A stretch of 64,000 nucleotides of DNA from UBA6168 sp964508135 (GTDB taxonomy: Bacteria; Bacteroidota; Bacteroidia; Chitinophagales; Saprospiraceae), in assembly GCA_964508135.1 (NCBI GenBank), contig CAZDSU010000002.1:124001-188000 (forward strand), written 5' to 3'. The notes under the pieces are model-generated. The model worked only from the letters and a program-made list of their open reading frames with translations, was not told the DNA's origin and did not search any database. A program made the translations under genes and the position numbers. Of this stretch, positions 1 to 7,798 are shown in pieces (the first letter of the stretch is position 1; each line of letters starts with the position of its first letter).

Positions 1-2397
1 GGTAAACGGCGGGTTAGCATTTTCCAAGTTGATGGTCGCCGAGCCATCGGCAGCACCCGGGCAGGAAACGTTTGTTTGGTCAATATTGGCCTTCACGATG
101 CAGTCATTGGCGGAGACGGTTACGGTTTGCGAAGCCGTGCAACCGTTTTCGTCCGTTACCACAACCATGTAGTTGGCGGGGGCAAGACCGGTAATGGACT
201 GGGTGGTTTCACCGTTGCTCCACAGGTAAGTGTAGTTGCCTGTGCCGCCCATTGGGTTGGCCGTGGCCGTTCCGTTGTCCACGCCAAAAATGGTTTGTGG
301 CGTGGCCGAGGCGTTGGCCACCAAGTTTGGTGGTTGCGAAATGACCACTGATTGCGAGGAAGTGCAGCCGTTGCCATCCGTCACAATGACCGAGTAGTTT
401 CCTGCGAGCAGGTTGGAAGCAGTGGCCGTCGTTTGGCCGTTCGACCAACCGTAGGTGTAGCTGCCATTGCCGCCGCTGGCGGAAACGGTGGCCGAACCGC
501 TTGTCTCGCCAAAGCAGGCCACGTTGGTTGAGCTGCTAATTTGCGATGTGACGGGCGGCAGTTGTATCACAGTAGTCGAAGCGGTGCTGGTGCAGCCGTT
601 GGTGGTGTTGGTGACGGTCAGCACGTAAGTGCCCGCTTGGTTGACAGTTGGTGTGAGCGTGGTTCCATTGGATACGATATTGCCATTGGTGGTTGTCCAA
701 GCGTAGGTGAACTGGCTGCCCGTGGAAGAGCCAGCTCCGCTCAACAACACGGATGTTGCGTTGCAATTGAGCGTGCCATTGGTAGTTGCAGCCACGGTAG
801 GCGGCACCTTGTTTTCCGACACCACCGCTGTGGCGGTCTTCGTGCAGCCGTTCGAGCCAGTCACGGTTAGCACGTAGTTGCCCTGAACGCTGACGGTAGG
901 GTTTTGCTGGTTGGATGTGAAGCCGTTAGGCCCAGTCCATGAATAGGACACGCCAGGCGTTGTTGAGCTTCCCATGAGAGCCACTTGGGCGGTGTAGCAG
1001 TTGACATTGCCGCCCGTTGCGACCACGCCTTGCGGTGGGGTGGTATTTTGAACAATGACGACCGTTGCCACGTCCATGCAGGTGTCGCCCGCCACGATGC
1101 TATTGATTTGCAAGGAATAGGTGCCTCCGGTAGTGACAGTCAGTGTCGGGTTAGTGCCAACGACCGTGTTGCCTTTTCGCCAAGTGTACTTTGGGTTGGC
1201 TGCGTATATCGAACCGACGCTCGTTAGCACAATGCTCGGCGTGATGCAATCAATCGTATCAGCTCCCTTGATGATTGTTTCGATGGGCACGGAAATCAGC
1301 AAGAGTTGATTTGTGCTGTCACAGCCGAACTGGTTTTGCAGCACCTCGTCGTAAGTGCCTGATTCGCAGATGGTTTCGCCCCCCCATTCCACACATTCGC
1401 CTGCACAAACTTCCTTGACCGTCACTTTGAAGTCTGAAACTTTTTGGATCAAATTTAAGCGCACGATACTGTCGCAGCCCTGCCACGAATCGTACACCAA
1501 GTCGAAGACGCCACCATAGTAAAACACATCGCCGTTGCCCGCCACGTAGTAGTCGTTGGTACAGACGTAAGCTGATTCGTAGCCAGCGGGTACTGGCAAT
1601 TGGGTGACATTCACTGTAATGCAACTTGAATCAGCATCAAAGCAACCCAATTGCGTACCAGATGGTGTTACACAGACCTCGTATGTTCCAACATTTGGGA
1701 ATTGAAGCTCATGAAAAGGGGTAGGCCCGTTTTGGGTAATGCCACCCGGCGTCACCGACCATGCATAGTTGTTGGCACCCAGTGTTGGGGGCACGGTAAA
1801 AAGCACAGAACCACCGGCACAAATTTCGCTGGGGCCTTCAATGTCTCCGCCATTAGGAGGTGGTATGCGAGGTGCAAGTATGGAAGAGCCACCTACTGTT
1901 ATTGTGAAGGACTCGCCAGTGTTATTTACATTTGAAACTAACAAGAAATAGTTCTTGCCAATATCCAAGAAAACGACACCTCCTACAAACTCGGCATTGG
2001 GTGCAGTTTGTGAAATTCCAGTTGGGCCAAGTCCTGCAACTGAATTACAGGCTATGGGCACCTGGACAGGCGAGCTGGGCGTGGCTTGACAAGGACAGGA
2101 GTCTTCCCACAAAGAAAAATTGAAGTCGGCGCCTGGCGGTGTTTTTGGTTCAATGAATATAGATATTGAACCCCCGGTTACAGTTGAGAAGGAGAACCAA
2201 GTGCTGCCTCCCTCTCCGCTGAGGCAAGAACAACTAACATCATCGGCTATCAAACCACTGCCACTGGTTTGGGTATACTGAACCGGAAACGAACCGTTTG
2301 CTGACAAGTCGAGTGAAAAACAACAATCCTTTTGAGCAAAGGAATATTGTTGAACAGTCAGTAAAAAAAGAGTTAAGAGTAGAATTGAATGCTTCAT
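1..2397 (-). CDS. SprB-repeat / PKD-like giant cell-surface adhesin (C-terminal part outside window)
   Basis: The reading frame is open without interruption from an ATG at 2397 to the window edge, giving 799 residues with the C-terminus missing. It starts with a clear signal peptide (MKHSILLLTLFLLTVQQYSFA) followed by a Cys-rich N-terminal domain. A PKD-like domain follows at about residues 195-265 (around GPSEICAGGSVLFTVPP). Further on are Ig/PKD-like units with repeated YVLTVTGSNGCT-type strands, then SprB-type repeats containing GSATVSASGGNGSYTYGWSN and NYSVIVTDGNGCTSS. SprB-type proteins are very large gliding or adhesion proteins of Bacteroidota, usually exported by T9SS. The expected C-terminal sorting domain would lie before position 1 and cannot be checked. 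The family call is firm; a role in gliding rather than general adhesion is inference. Confidence 0.85.
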   Translation of the reverse strand, partial: MKHSILLLTLFLLTVQQYSFAQKDCCFSLDLSANGSFPVQYTQTSGSGLIADDVSCSCLSGEGGSTWFSFSTVTGGSISIFIEPKTPPGADFNFSLWEDSCPCQATPSSPVQVPIACNSVAGLGPTGISQTAPNAEFVGGVVFLDIGKNYFLLVSNVNNTGESFTITVGGSSILAPRIPPPNGGDIEGPSEICAGGSVLFTVPPTLGANNYAWSVTPGGITQNGPTPFHELQFPNVGTYEVCVTPSGTQLGCFDADSSCITVNVTQLPVPAGYESAYVCTNDYYVAGNGDVFYYGGVFDLVYDSWQGCDSIVRLNLIQKVSDFKVTVKEVCAGECVEWGGETICESGTYDEVLQNQFGCDSTNQLLLISVPIETIIKGADTIDCITPSIVLTSVGSIYAANPKYTWRKGNTVVGTNPTLTVTTGGTYSLQINSIVAGDTCMDVATVVIVQNTTPPQGVVATGGNVNCYTAQVALMGSSTTPGVSYSWTGPNGFTSNQQNPTVSVQGNYVLTVTGSNGCTKTATAVVSENKVPPTVAATTNGTLNCNATSVLLSGAGSSTGSQFTYAWTTTNGNIVSNGTTLTPTVNQAGTYVLTVTNTTNGCTSTASTTVIQLPPVTSQISSSTNVACFGETSGSATVSASGGNGSYTYGWSNGQTTATASNLLAGNYSVIVTDGNGCTSSQSVVISQPPNLVANASATPQTIFGVDNGTATANPMGGTGNYTYLWSNGETTQSITGLAPANYMVVVTDENGCTASQTVTVSANDCIVKANIDQTNVSCPGAADGSATINLENANPPFT

Positions 2398-2760
2398 ACG
2401 TGAAAAGTATTTTGATGAATATTTGATGACAAAGTTAGGTGACTTCGGCAGAAGTCGTTTGAAAAGTACCAGATGTTTCCAAGTGGTGAATTACGGCAAC
2501 AGGCGTGAAAAATATTTGACAGAGATGTCCAATCTAACAATTGAATGAAGGTCGAAGCTCAAATTTATGCTTTTCTGACGTACCCAATAGGTTAATGTCG
2601 CCAAATAATTTCTTGTTTGCCGATTCCACGACAAAAATAATATTTTTCAATTTGTTTATGAACAAACTCGTTGATTCCGCCAATTGTTGATTTTGAAACT
2701 AAATTGAAAAAGGAAAGTGAAATGGTTTTTCTCCGCTGCATCGGGTTGGTCAACCATGCT
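2398..2760. other. Intergenic stretch with no recognised gene
   Basis: AT-rich gap between two minus-strand genes. Apart from the possible -7 element I see no conserved RNA, repeat or convincing small gene. Short open frames here lack protein-like composition. Confidence 0.5.
2430..2437 (-). promoter_or_regulatory. Possible -7 promoter element of the SprB-repeat gene
   Basis: The minus strand reads TAACTTTG here, a full match to the Bacteroidota -7 consensus TAnnTTTG, about 33 bases before the ATG at 2397. No convincing TTTG lies 19-21 bases further upstream, so the call rests on one half-site. Confidence 0.3.
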
Positions 2761-3336
2761 TTATGGAGTGATAGTGATATCGTATCTGTCCAAAAGCCCC
2801 ACAATATTCTGTGCAGAAAACTTTGCCTTTTTTATCCGGTTCTGTTCCGGGTCAATGGAGAAGTTGTAAGCCGACCGAAAATCCGCCCCTTGCAAATTGG
2901 TTTTTTCAAACACAGCTTTTTGTAGGTTGCATTGATGAAAAACAGCGTTGGACAAGTCAGCTTCCGTAAAATCCACTTCTTCGAGCTTGCAGTCCTGGAA
3001 CTGGGTGTTTTTTAGTTTCAATTTGAAAAAGATGGAGTAGTTCAGCACACAAGCATCAAAACTGAGCGAGAGCAAGAAGGCGTTGCAGTCGTCAAAATGG
3101 AGGCCCAAAAGCTTGCAGTGCTTGAAGCGCACGGTTCGGAACGCTGTTCCATTGAGCTTGGCGTTGCTTAGGTCACAGCTTTCAATCATGCAGTCCAAAA
3201 AAACAAGGTCAGACAAATCGGTGCCTAAAAAATTGCAATCAGTGAAGCTGCAGTTTTCATACTCAGCAATGCCGAGCGGCTTTTGGGTGTAATCTTTCCC
3301 TTTGAAATCTTGACTTTCAACGTAGGTTTTGACCAT
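2761..3336 (-). CDS. Pentapeptide-repeat protein (Qnr/McbG-like architecture)
   Basis: 191 residues, almost entirely A(D/N)LxX-type pentapeptide repeats, for example FTDCNFLGTDLSDLVFLDC, CDLSNAKLNGTAF, VDFTEADLSNAVF and ANLQGADFRSA. These fold as a right-handed quadrilateral beta-helix. The C-terminal tail (DPEQNRIKKAKFSAQNIVG) resembles the helical cap of pentapeptide proteins such as McbG and Qnr, some of which protect DNA gyrase by mimicking DNA. The frame is open further upstream to 3429, but those 31 residues look unlike protein. The ATG at 3336 (MVKTYVESQDF) begins the ordered part. The gene is soluble, with no signal peptide, and sits between surface-protein genes. A gyrase role is not demonstrated; the family call is safe. 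Confidence 0.8.
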   Translation of the reverse strand: MVKTYVESQDFKGKDYTQKPLGIAEYENCSFTDCNFLGTDLSDLVFLDCMIESCDLSNAKLNGTAFRTVRFKHCKLLGLHFDDCNAFLLSLSFDACVLNYSIFFKLKLKNTQFQDCKLEEVDFTEADLSNAVFHQCNLQKAVFEKTNLQGADFRSAYNFSIDPEQNRIKKAKFSAQNIVGLLDRYDITITP

Positions 3337-3439
3337 GGCTTTTCTTGAATTGACCCGTTGCTGGCCACAGCTAGCAACTGACCGGGTCGCTGGTTTAGTT
3401 TGACAAAAATTGTGATTGCGCAAAACCAACCCAACCGCC

Positions 3440-5518
3440 TCAAAATTCCCCCCTCAACTGCAATTTAACTTCCGACCTCCGCTGCCCTGGCGTTGCCTCC
3501 AACCCGCTTCCGATCTCGGTTAAATTTGGGTAAAAAGTTGAGACGTACCTGGCCTCCAGCCGAATTTGGCTGTTGAGCCGATAGCCCAGGTTCACGTAAA
3601 AACGGCTGCCTCGGCCATAGTAGGCAGGGATGGAGAAGTCGTTGAGTACATCCCGCTCGAATGAATAGAAGCGAAAGGCATAGTCTTCGGTGGAGAAAAT
3701 GGCAAAGCGGGTGCTGGCTGTGAACGGCGACCCCAAAGGTTTGAAAATCAGTTCCTGAAACATGGCCATGCCCTTCAGTTTTACACCTGCCGTTTCGGAT
3801 GAGCCGAGGTCGAGGCGGCTGCGCCACTCCACAGCGGGGTGCAGTTTGAGCGAGAGGTTGAGTCTGCCTTGGAGGTTGTGGCGGGTGGCAACTTGGTCAA
3901 GCTTGGTCTCGTTGTCGGGCAGGTTCACTTCCTTTTTTTCGCTCCGCAATTGGACGTATAATTCCAGTTTCCGTTTCTGGGTAAAGGTCGCACGGGCCAG
4001 CCACTCGCTTCCCTGCGAAGGGCCGTCCACGCCAAACCTGGCCCATTCGTGCCGCCACTGGTCGAAGTAAGCGTTCATTCGCCAGCGTTGGGTCGGCTGT
4101 ACTTGCAGCCCAAGGTAGGTGCCCCGTTCGTTCAACCCTCCAGAGGATTCGGCGAAGGGCTTGGCGTTCAGCGACTGGTAGTCACGGGCGAAGTGGCGGT
4201 GCACCAATGCCAGGTCAACCCGGCGGTCGAGCGCAGCTACGAAGCCGTTGACAGTGGACACAGCGCCGTTTTGGCTGCGGGCCGTTTCACCGAAAACATA
4301 AAAATTGCGAAGCGAATAACCATAATCCACGCTGAGGTTGAGCAGCGATTGCCCGTTGAAATAGTAGCGGTTGTAAACGGCGGTTGTGCGTTGTAGTGGC
4401 TTATCGAGGTGTTCGTAGAGGCCGTTGAGGCTAAATTGCACTCGTCGGTTGTTGAATTTTAGCGAAGCGCCCGCCGAATTTTGTTGGATGGCGCCTCGGT
4501 CGGCAAGTTCGTTGGCGGTGCGGTGCAAGCCAGAGGTTTGGAGGGAAGTGGCGAATGCAAGGTCGGGTTCGCCACCTGTTGGGTCAATCTCGGTGTAAAG
4601 GTTTGCGTCACGTTGGCGGGTGGAGGTGAAGGTGAGCAGTTCCAGTTTTTTGCCCAAATCAAAAATGGCCGCTGCCCCCCTGAAAAAATCGTACTCGCTG
4701 ACGGAGCTGAATGGTCTAAGCGGCTTCCCGCTTCGGCTCACGAGGGTACTGAGCGCACTCTTTCGGGGCGCAAATCCTTGGTACACAAGCAGCCCCTGCC
4801 CCATCATTACGGCGTAGTCGCCAAGCGCCAATGACTTGACCCGCCGCACGGGGTCTTTTAGGAAAAAATGGGCGGAATAAAAATCAAACCCCTTGCGGTT
4901 GCTGCCTTTGAAGAATTCTTCGCCAGCATCCTTCTCTGCTGTTATTCCAGCCGAAATCCGGTCGCCACGGGTGAACTTGTAGCGGAAGTACAACTGGTCA
5001 GGGCTGCCGGGGTAACGGCTTGCGGCAGTGTCCGAAGCGGGTACGCTGAACCCGGCCTTGTCCTCCAGTTGCTTCGACCAGCGCAGGATGACCTGCTGTC
5101 GGTTGGAGGATAGGGTTGGCCTTTCCTTTCCGAAAAAATTGGGTTCGTCCACCATCACGAAAGGCAGCAGCAACTTGATGGTGGGCAGGTCGTAACCCGG
5201 CACGGCTTGCAGTTCATAGATGGAGATGAGGTTGCCGTATTTGCTGCGGTATTCTGGGAGGGCGTTGCGCTGCAAATCGGTCAGGAACGGGAAGTCGGCA
5301 AGGTCGGTGGCGGAGGCTTGGTTGAGGTCGAGGGGTCGGCGGCGCAGGTGTGCGAGTCGGTCGAAAAGGTCGTTGTAGTCGAAACTGCCGTCTTCGTCCT
5401 GGCCTTGGGAATAGCCTTCGAGCAAGTCTTCGGTTGGGGTCGGGAGGGAGGTAGTGTCCGTTTGTGCAGATAAACACGTGGAGATAGCCAGCAGGAAAAT
5501 AGTAAACAGTTTTTTCAT
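3440..5518 (-). CDS. Helix-hairpin-helix protein with predicted C-terminal outer-membrane beta-barrel
   Basis: 692 residues with a signal peptide (MKKLFTIFLLAISTCLSA). An acidic linker follows, then a ComEA-like helix-hairpin-helix pair at about residues 60-122 (PLDLNQASATDLADFPFLT and IYELQAVPGYD). The remainder is rich in alternating amphipathic strands and aromatic residues (RWRMNAYFDQW, LNLSVDYGYSLRNFYVFGE), as in a beta-barrel, and ends in QLRGEF. Helix-hairpin-helix motifs of ComEA type bind DNA without sequence specificity. Their fusion to a barrel in an exported Bacteroidota protein is common but functionally undefined. The TonB-dependent receptor gene lies 48 bases upstream on the same strand, so the two are probably co-transcribed. 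A role in DNA handling at the cell surface is speculation. Confidence 0.7.
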   Translation of the reverse strand: MKKLFTIFLLAISTCLSAQTDTTSLPTPTEDLLEGYSQGQDEDGSFDYNDLFDRLAHLRRRPLDLNQASATDLADFPFLTDLQRNALPEYRSKYGNLISIYELQAVPGYDLPTIKLLLPFVMVDEPNFFGKERPTLSSNRQQVILRWSKQLEDKAGFSVPASDTAASRYPGSPDQLYFRYKFTRGDRISAGITAEKDAGEEFFKGSNRKGFDFYSAHFFLKDPVRRVKSLALGDYAVMMGQGLLVYQGFAPRKSALSTLVSRSGKPLRPFSSVSEYDFFRGAAAIFDLGKKLELLTFTSTRQRDANLYTEIDPTGGEPDLAFATSLQTSGLHRTANELADRGAIQQNSAGASLKFNNRRVQFSLNGLYEHLDKPLQRTTAVYNRYYFNGQSLLNLSVDYGYSLRNFYVFGETARSQNGAVSTVNGFVAALDRRVDLALVHRHFARDYQSLNAKPFAESSGGLNERGTYLGLQVQPTQRWRMNAYFDQWRHEWARFGVDGPSQGSEWLARATFTQKRKLELYVQLRSEKKEVNLPDNETKLDQVATRHNLQGRLNLSLKLHPAVEWRSRLDLGSSETAGVKLKGMAMFQELIFKPLGSPFTASTRFAIFSTEDYAFRFYSFERDVLNDFSIPAYYGRGSRFYVNLGYRLNSQIRLEARYVSTFYPNLTEIGSGLEATPGQRRSEVKLQLRGEF

Positions 5519-5566
5519 CGGACAAATTGAAAGCCAAACCTACGTTGATTCCACCGCATAGCCAAT

Positions 5567-7600
5567 TCAAAAACGGACTTTGACGCCAGCATAAAAGTTG
5601 CGCAGCGGTGCTGGTTCATAAAATCTTGTACCTGCATTAATGCGGATGTTGGCGTTGTAGGCTTCGTCAAAAAGATTGTTGCAGCCGAGAAACGGCTCGA
5701 TTTCCAGCTTTGGGAACTGAACTCGCCAACCCGTGCTTGCATTGGCCAATAGGTAGGCTGGCACTTGGGTTTCATTGCTGTCGTCGGCCACCAGTTCGCC
5801 AATCCTGTTGATATAGAAATTGAAAAAAAATCCTTCGGGTCTGGCATATCGAAGCGCTGTACCGAACAAATGCCGGGGGATACCCGGCGTCGTGTTGCCA
5901 TCAAACGACTTGTATTCTTCATACTTGAAATCAGAAAAAGTGTAATTGAGGCTACACGAAAGGTGTTTTCCAAGTTGTCCGGTCATGCCCAACTCAATGC
6001 CCTTCCGGTTGGATTTTCCGGCATTTTCAAAGCGGGAACGTTCCAACTCGGAAATCAGTACGAATTCATCGGTCAGCCAAATTCGAAACAGCGTGGCTTC
6101 CAGCCGGAACCTGCCATTTGCCAATAGCATTTTACTGCCCAGCTCAAGGGATTTAGATTTTTGTGGCTGCAAGTCTTTATTGATGCCATTTGGCCCCAAA
6201 TCAATGGTTGTAACTAATTCCTGTAAAGTCGGGGTCTCAAAATTGCTGCCTGCATTCAAGTAAAAATTGAAGTGTTGCGAAGCCAAAAACGACAACCCAA
6301 TGGTCGGGTTGAAGACTTTGTAGTTCTGTTGGAAACTATCGTTCGAATTGTCGTCAAGGTAATGGTCATCAATGCCAATTGCCATCCGGTCGTAACGCAA
6401 CGAGGGCATCACCATGAAGCGTTTGCCCAATGCGATTTTTTGCACAAAAAAAAGCCCAATTGAGCGGAAGGTTTCCGTTTGGTTGGCGTACAGGCTTCCT
6501 CTTTTCCCACTTTCGTTTTCATAGCGCTTGCGGTCATCGTTTTGGTCCTCTAGGTCAATCCCGGCGGACAGTTCCCAGTTCCGGGATTTGAAGCCGTGGC
6601 TGATGGTGCCACCCGTGAACGACCGTTCAAGCTCCACGTAATCAAAAGGCAAACGGGCTTGAAAACTACGGTCAGTGTGATAAATATTGCCGTTGAGGCT
6701 GTGCTTTTGGTTGATTTTTTTTGAAACACCGATGCCAGTGCGCAGTTGCCACAGGCTTTCATCGGCGTTGTAAACCAAGTTGGCTTCCCTTGCCATTGTC
6801 GGGTCAGCGTCCACTTGCTCCTCCGTCAGCGCACCTGGGTCTTGTGCAAGCGGGCTGTTCAGGTATGTCACCACGCACCGCATCGTCAGGGTGCTGTCAA
6901 TCGGAATCAAAAAACCGCCGTTGACCAACCAGTTTTTCATGGCGCTGTGGTTACGGTAGCCATCGGTGGCGGTGTAGGAACTGTTGACAGAATACAGAAA
7001 TTTGTTTGCCTTGCCGCCGCCCATGCGGAGTTGGCTTTTGTGAAATCCATAGCTTCCAACGGATGAACCTATCTCAATCCACTCCTCGTCATTGAACTTC
7101 ATCGTGCTAAAATTCACGCTCCCTCCACTTGCATTTCCATACAAACCGCCCGTGCCGCTGCGTATCACGCTAATCCCCGTCAGTGAACCTGGGTCCACCG
7201 CATCCACCTGTGCGGTGCCATCTGGGGTGCTTTCCGGGAAGCCGTCCACTAGGATTTTCACGCCCCGGATGCCGAACTGCGACCTTGCCCCGAAGCCACG
7301 GATGCTGACCCGAATGTCTTGGGCGAAGTTGGTGCCGTTCTGCACGAATAGGCCGGGCACGCCAGCCAATGCCTCGTCAAGGGCAAGCTGTTGCGAGCCA
7401 TTTTGGAGCTGCCGTTGGCCAATGGTGGTAATGGAGAGAGGAGTAGCGAGGTCGGAAGTTTGGAGGCGGTAGGCAGTGACCGTCACAGGCTGCAACTCGT
7501 TGACAATCAGCGTGTCAGTTGTTTTTTGCTGCGCAAAAAGCGGGGCAGCAAGCGCTATGTTCGACAGCAAAAATGCGAGCAGCCGTGCTGTTTTTTGCAT
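5567..7600 (-). CDS. TonB-dependent outer-membrane receptor
   Basis: 677 residues. A signal peptide (MQKTARLLAFLLSNIALA) is followed by the TonB-box region (TDTLIVNELQPVTVTAYR). The plug domain spans about residues 40-155, with typical motifs (LDEALAGVPGLFVQNG, VSIRGFGARSQFGIRGVKI, GSGTGGLYGNASGGSVNF in context). A 22-strand-type barrel ends in AGVKVRF, with the C-terminal Phe expected for Omp85-dependent insertion. There is no SusC-type N-terminal carboxypeptidase-like domain and no SusD partner nearby, so a siderophore, metal chelate or vitamin is more likely than a glycan as substrate. That substrate guess is inference. It lies upstream of the helix-hairpin-helix gene and probably forms an operon with it. 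A TonB protein is encoded at 20944-21852. Confidence 0.88.
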   Translation of the reverse strand: MQKTARLLAFLLSNIALAAPLFAQQKTTDTLIVNELQPVTVTAYRLQTSDLATPLSITTIGQRQLQNGSQQLALDEALAGVPGLFVQNGTNFAQDIRVSIRGFGARSQFGIRGVKILVDGFPESTPDGTAQVDAVDPGSLTGISVIRSGTGGLYGNASGGSVNFSTMKFNDEEWIEIGSSVGSYGFHKSQLRMGGGKANKFLYSVNSSYTATDGYRNHSAMKNWLVNGGFLIPIDSTLTMRCVVTYLNSPLAQDPGALTEEQVDADPTMAREANLVYNADESLWQLRTGIGVSKKINQKHSLNGNIYHTDRSFQARLPFDYVELERSFTGGTISHGFKSRNWELSAGIDLEDQNDDRKRYENESGKRGSLYANQTETFRSIGLFFVQKIALGKRFMVMPSLRYDRMAIGIDDHYLDDNSNDSFQQNYKVFNPTIGLSFLASQHFNFYLNAGSNFETPTLQELVTTIDLGPNGINKDLQPQKSKSLELGSKMLLANGRFRLEATLFRIWLTDEFVLISELERSRFENAGKSNRKGIELGMTGQLGKHLSCSLNYTFSDFKYEEYKSFDGNTTPGIPRHLFGTALRYARPEGFFFNFYINRIGELVADDSNETQVPAYLLANASTGWRVQFPKLEIEPFLGCNNLFDEAYNANIRINAGTRFYEPAPLRNFYAGVKVRF

Positions 7601-7667
7601 GGTGGAAATTTTTTACGAAGGAAAGAAAAATCCCCAGTTCGAGCCTGTTAAATCTTTGCACAGCCAA

Positions 7668-7712
7668 TAAAAAAGAAACCGCCCCCTTGCGGGAGGCGGC
7701 CCAAATTTTACT
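7668..7712 (-). terminator. Rho-independent terminator for the dockerin/cohesin cargo gene
   Basis: Read on the minus strand, a GC-rich hairpin at 7679-7699 (arms CCGCC and GGCGG with additional inner C/G pairs) is followed by a T-rich tract. It lies about 100 bases after the stop at 7799. Confidence 0.6.
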
Positions 7713-7732
7713 CCAAATCTATCTATCTTAAT

Positions 7733-7797
7733 TGTGAACTGTAAACTTTGAACTGTGAACTGCCCTCCGTTCACAATTCACCGTTCACAATTCACCC
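7733..7797. repeat. Stuttering short repeat (GTGAACTGT-type phrase with inverted copies)
   Basis: Near-identical copies of TTGTGAACTGT / TTGAACTGTGAACTG are followed by inverted copies (GTTCACAATTCAC, three times). Together they form a potential hairpin ending just before the stop codon of the gene at 7799. The same phrase family recurs at 13591-13675. Confidence 0.7.
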
Positions 7798-7798
7798 T

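Noticed and set aside
2592..2804. Possible 70-residue gene in the gap before the pentapeptide gene
   Set aside because: It overlaps the end of the pentapeptide gene, is AT-driven and shows no conserved features.
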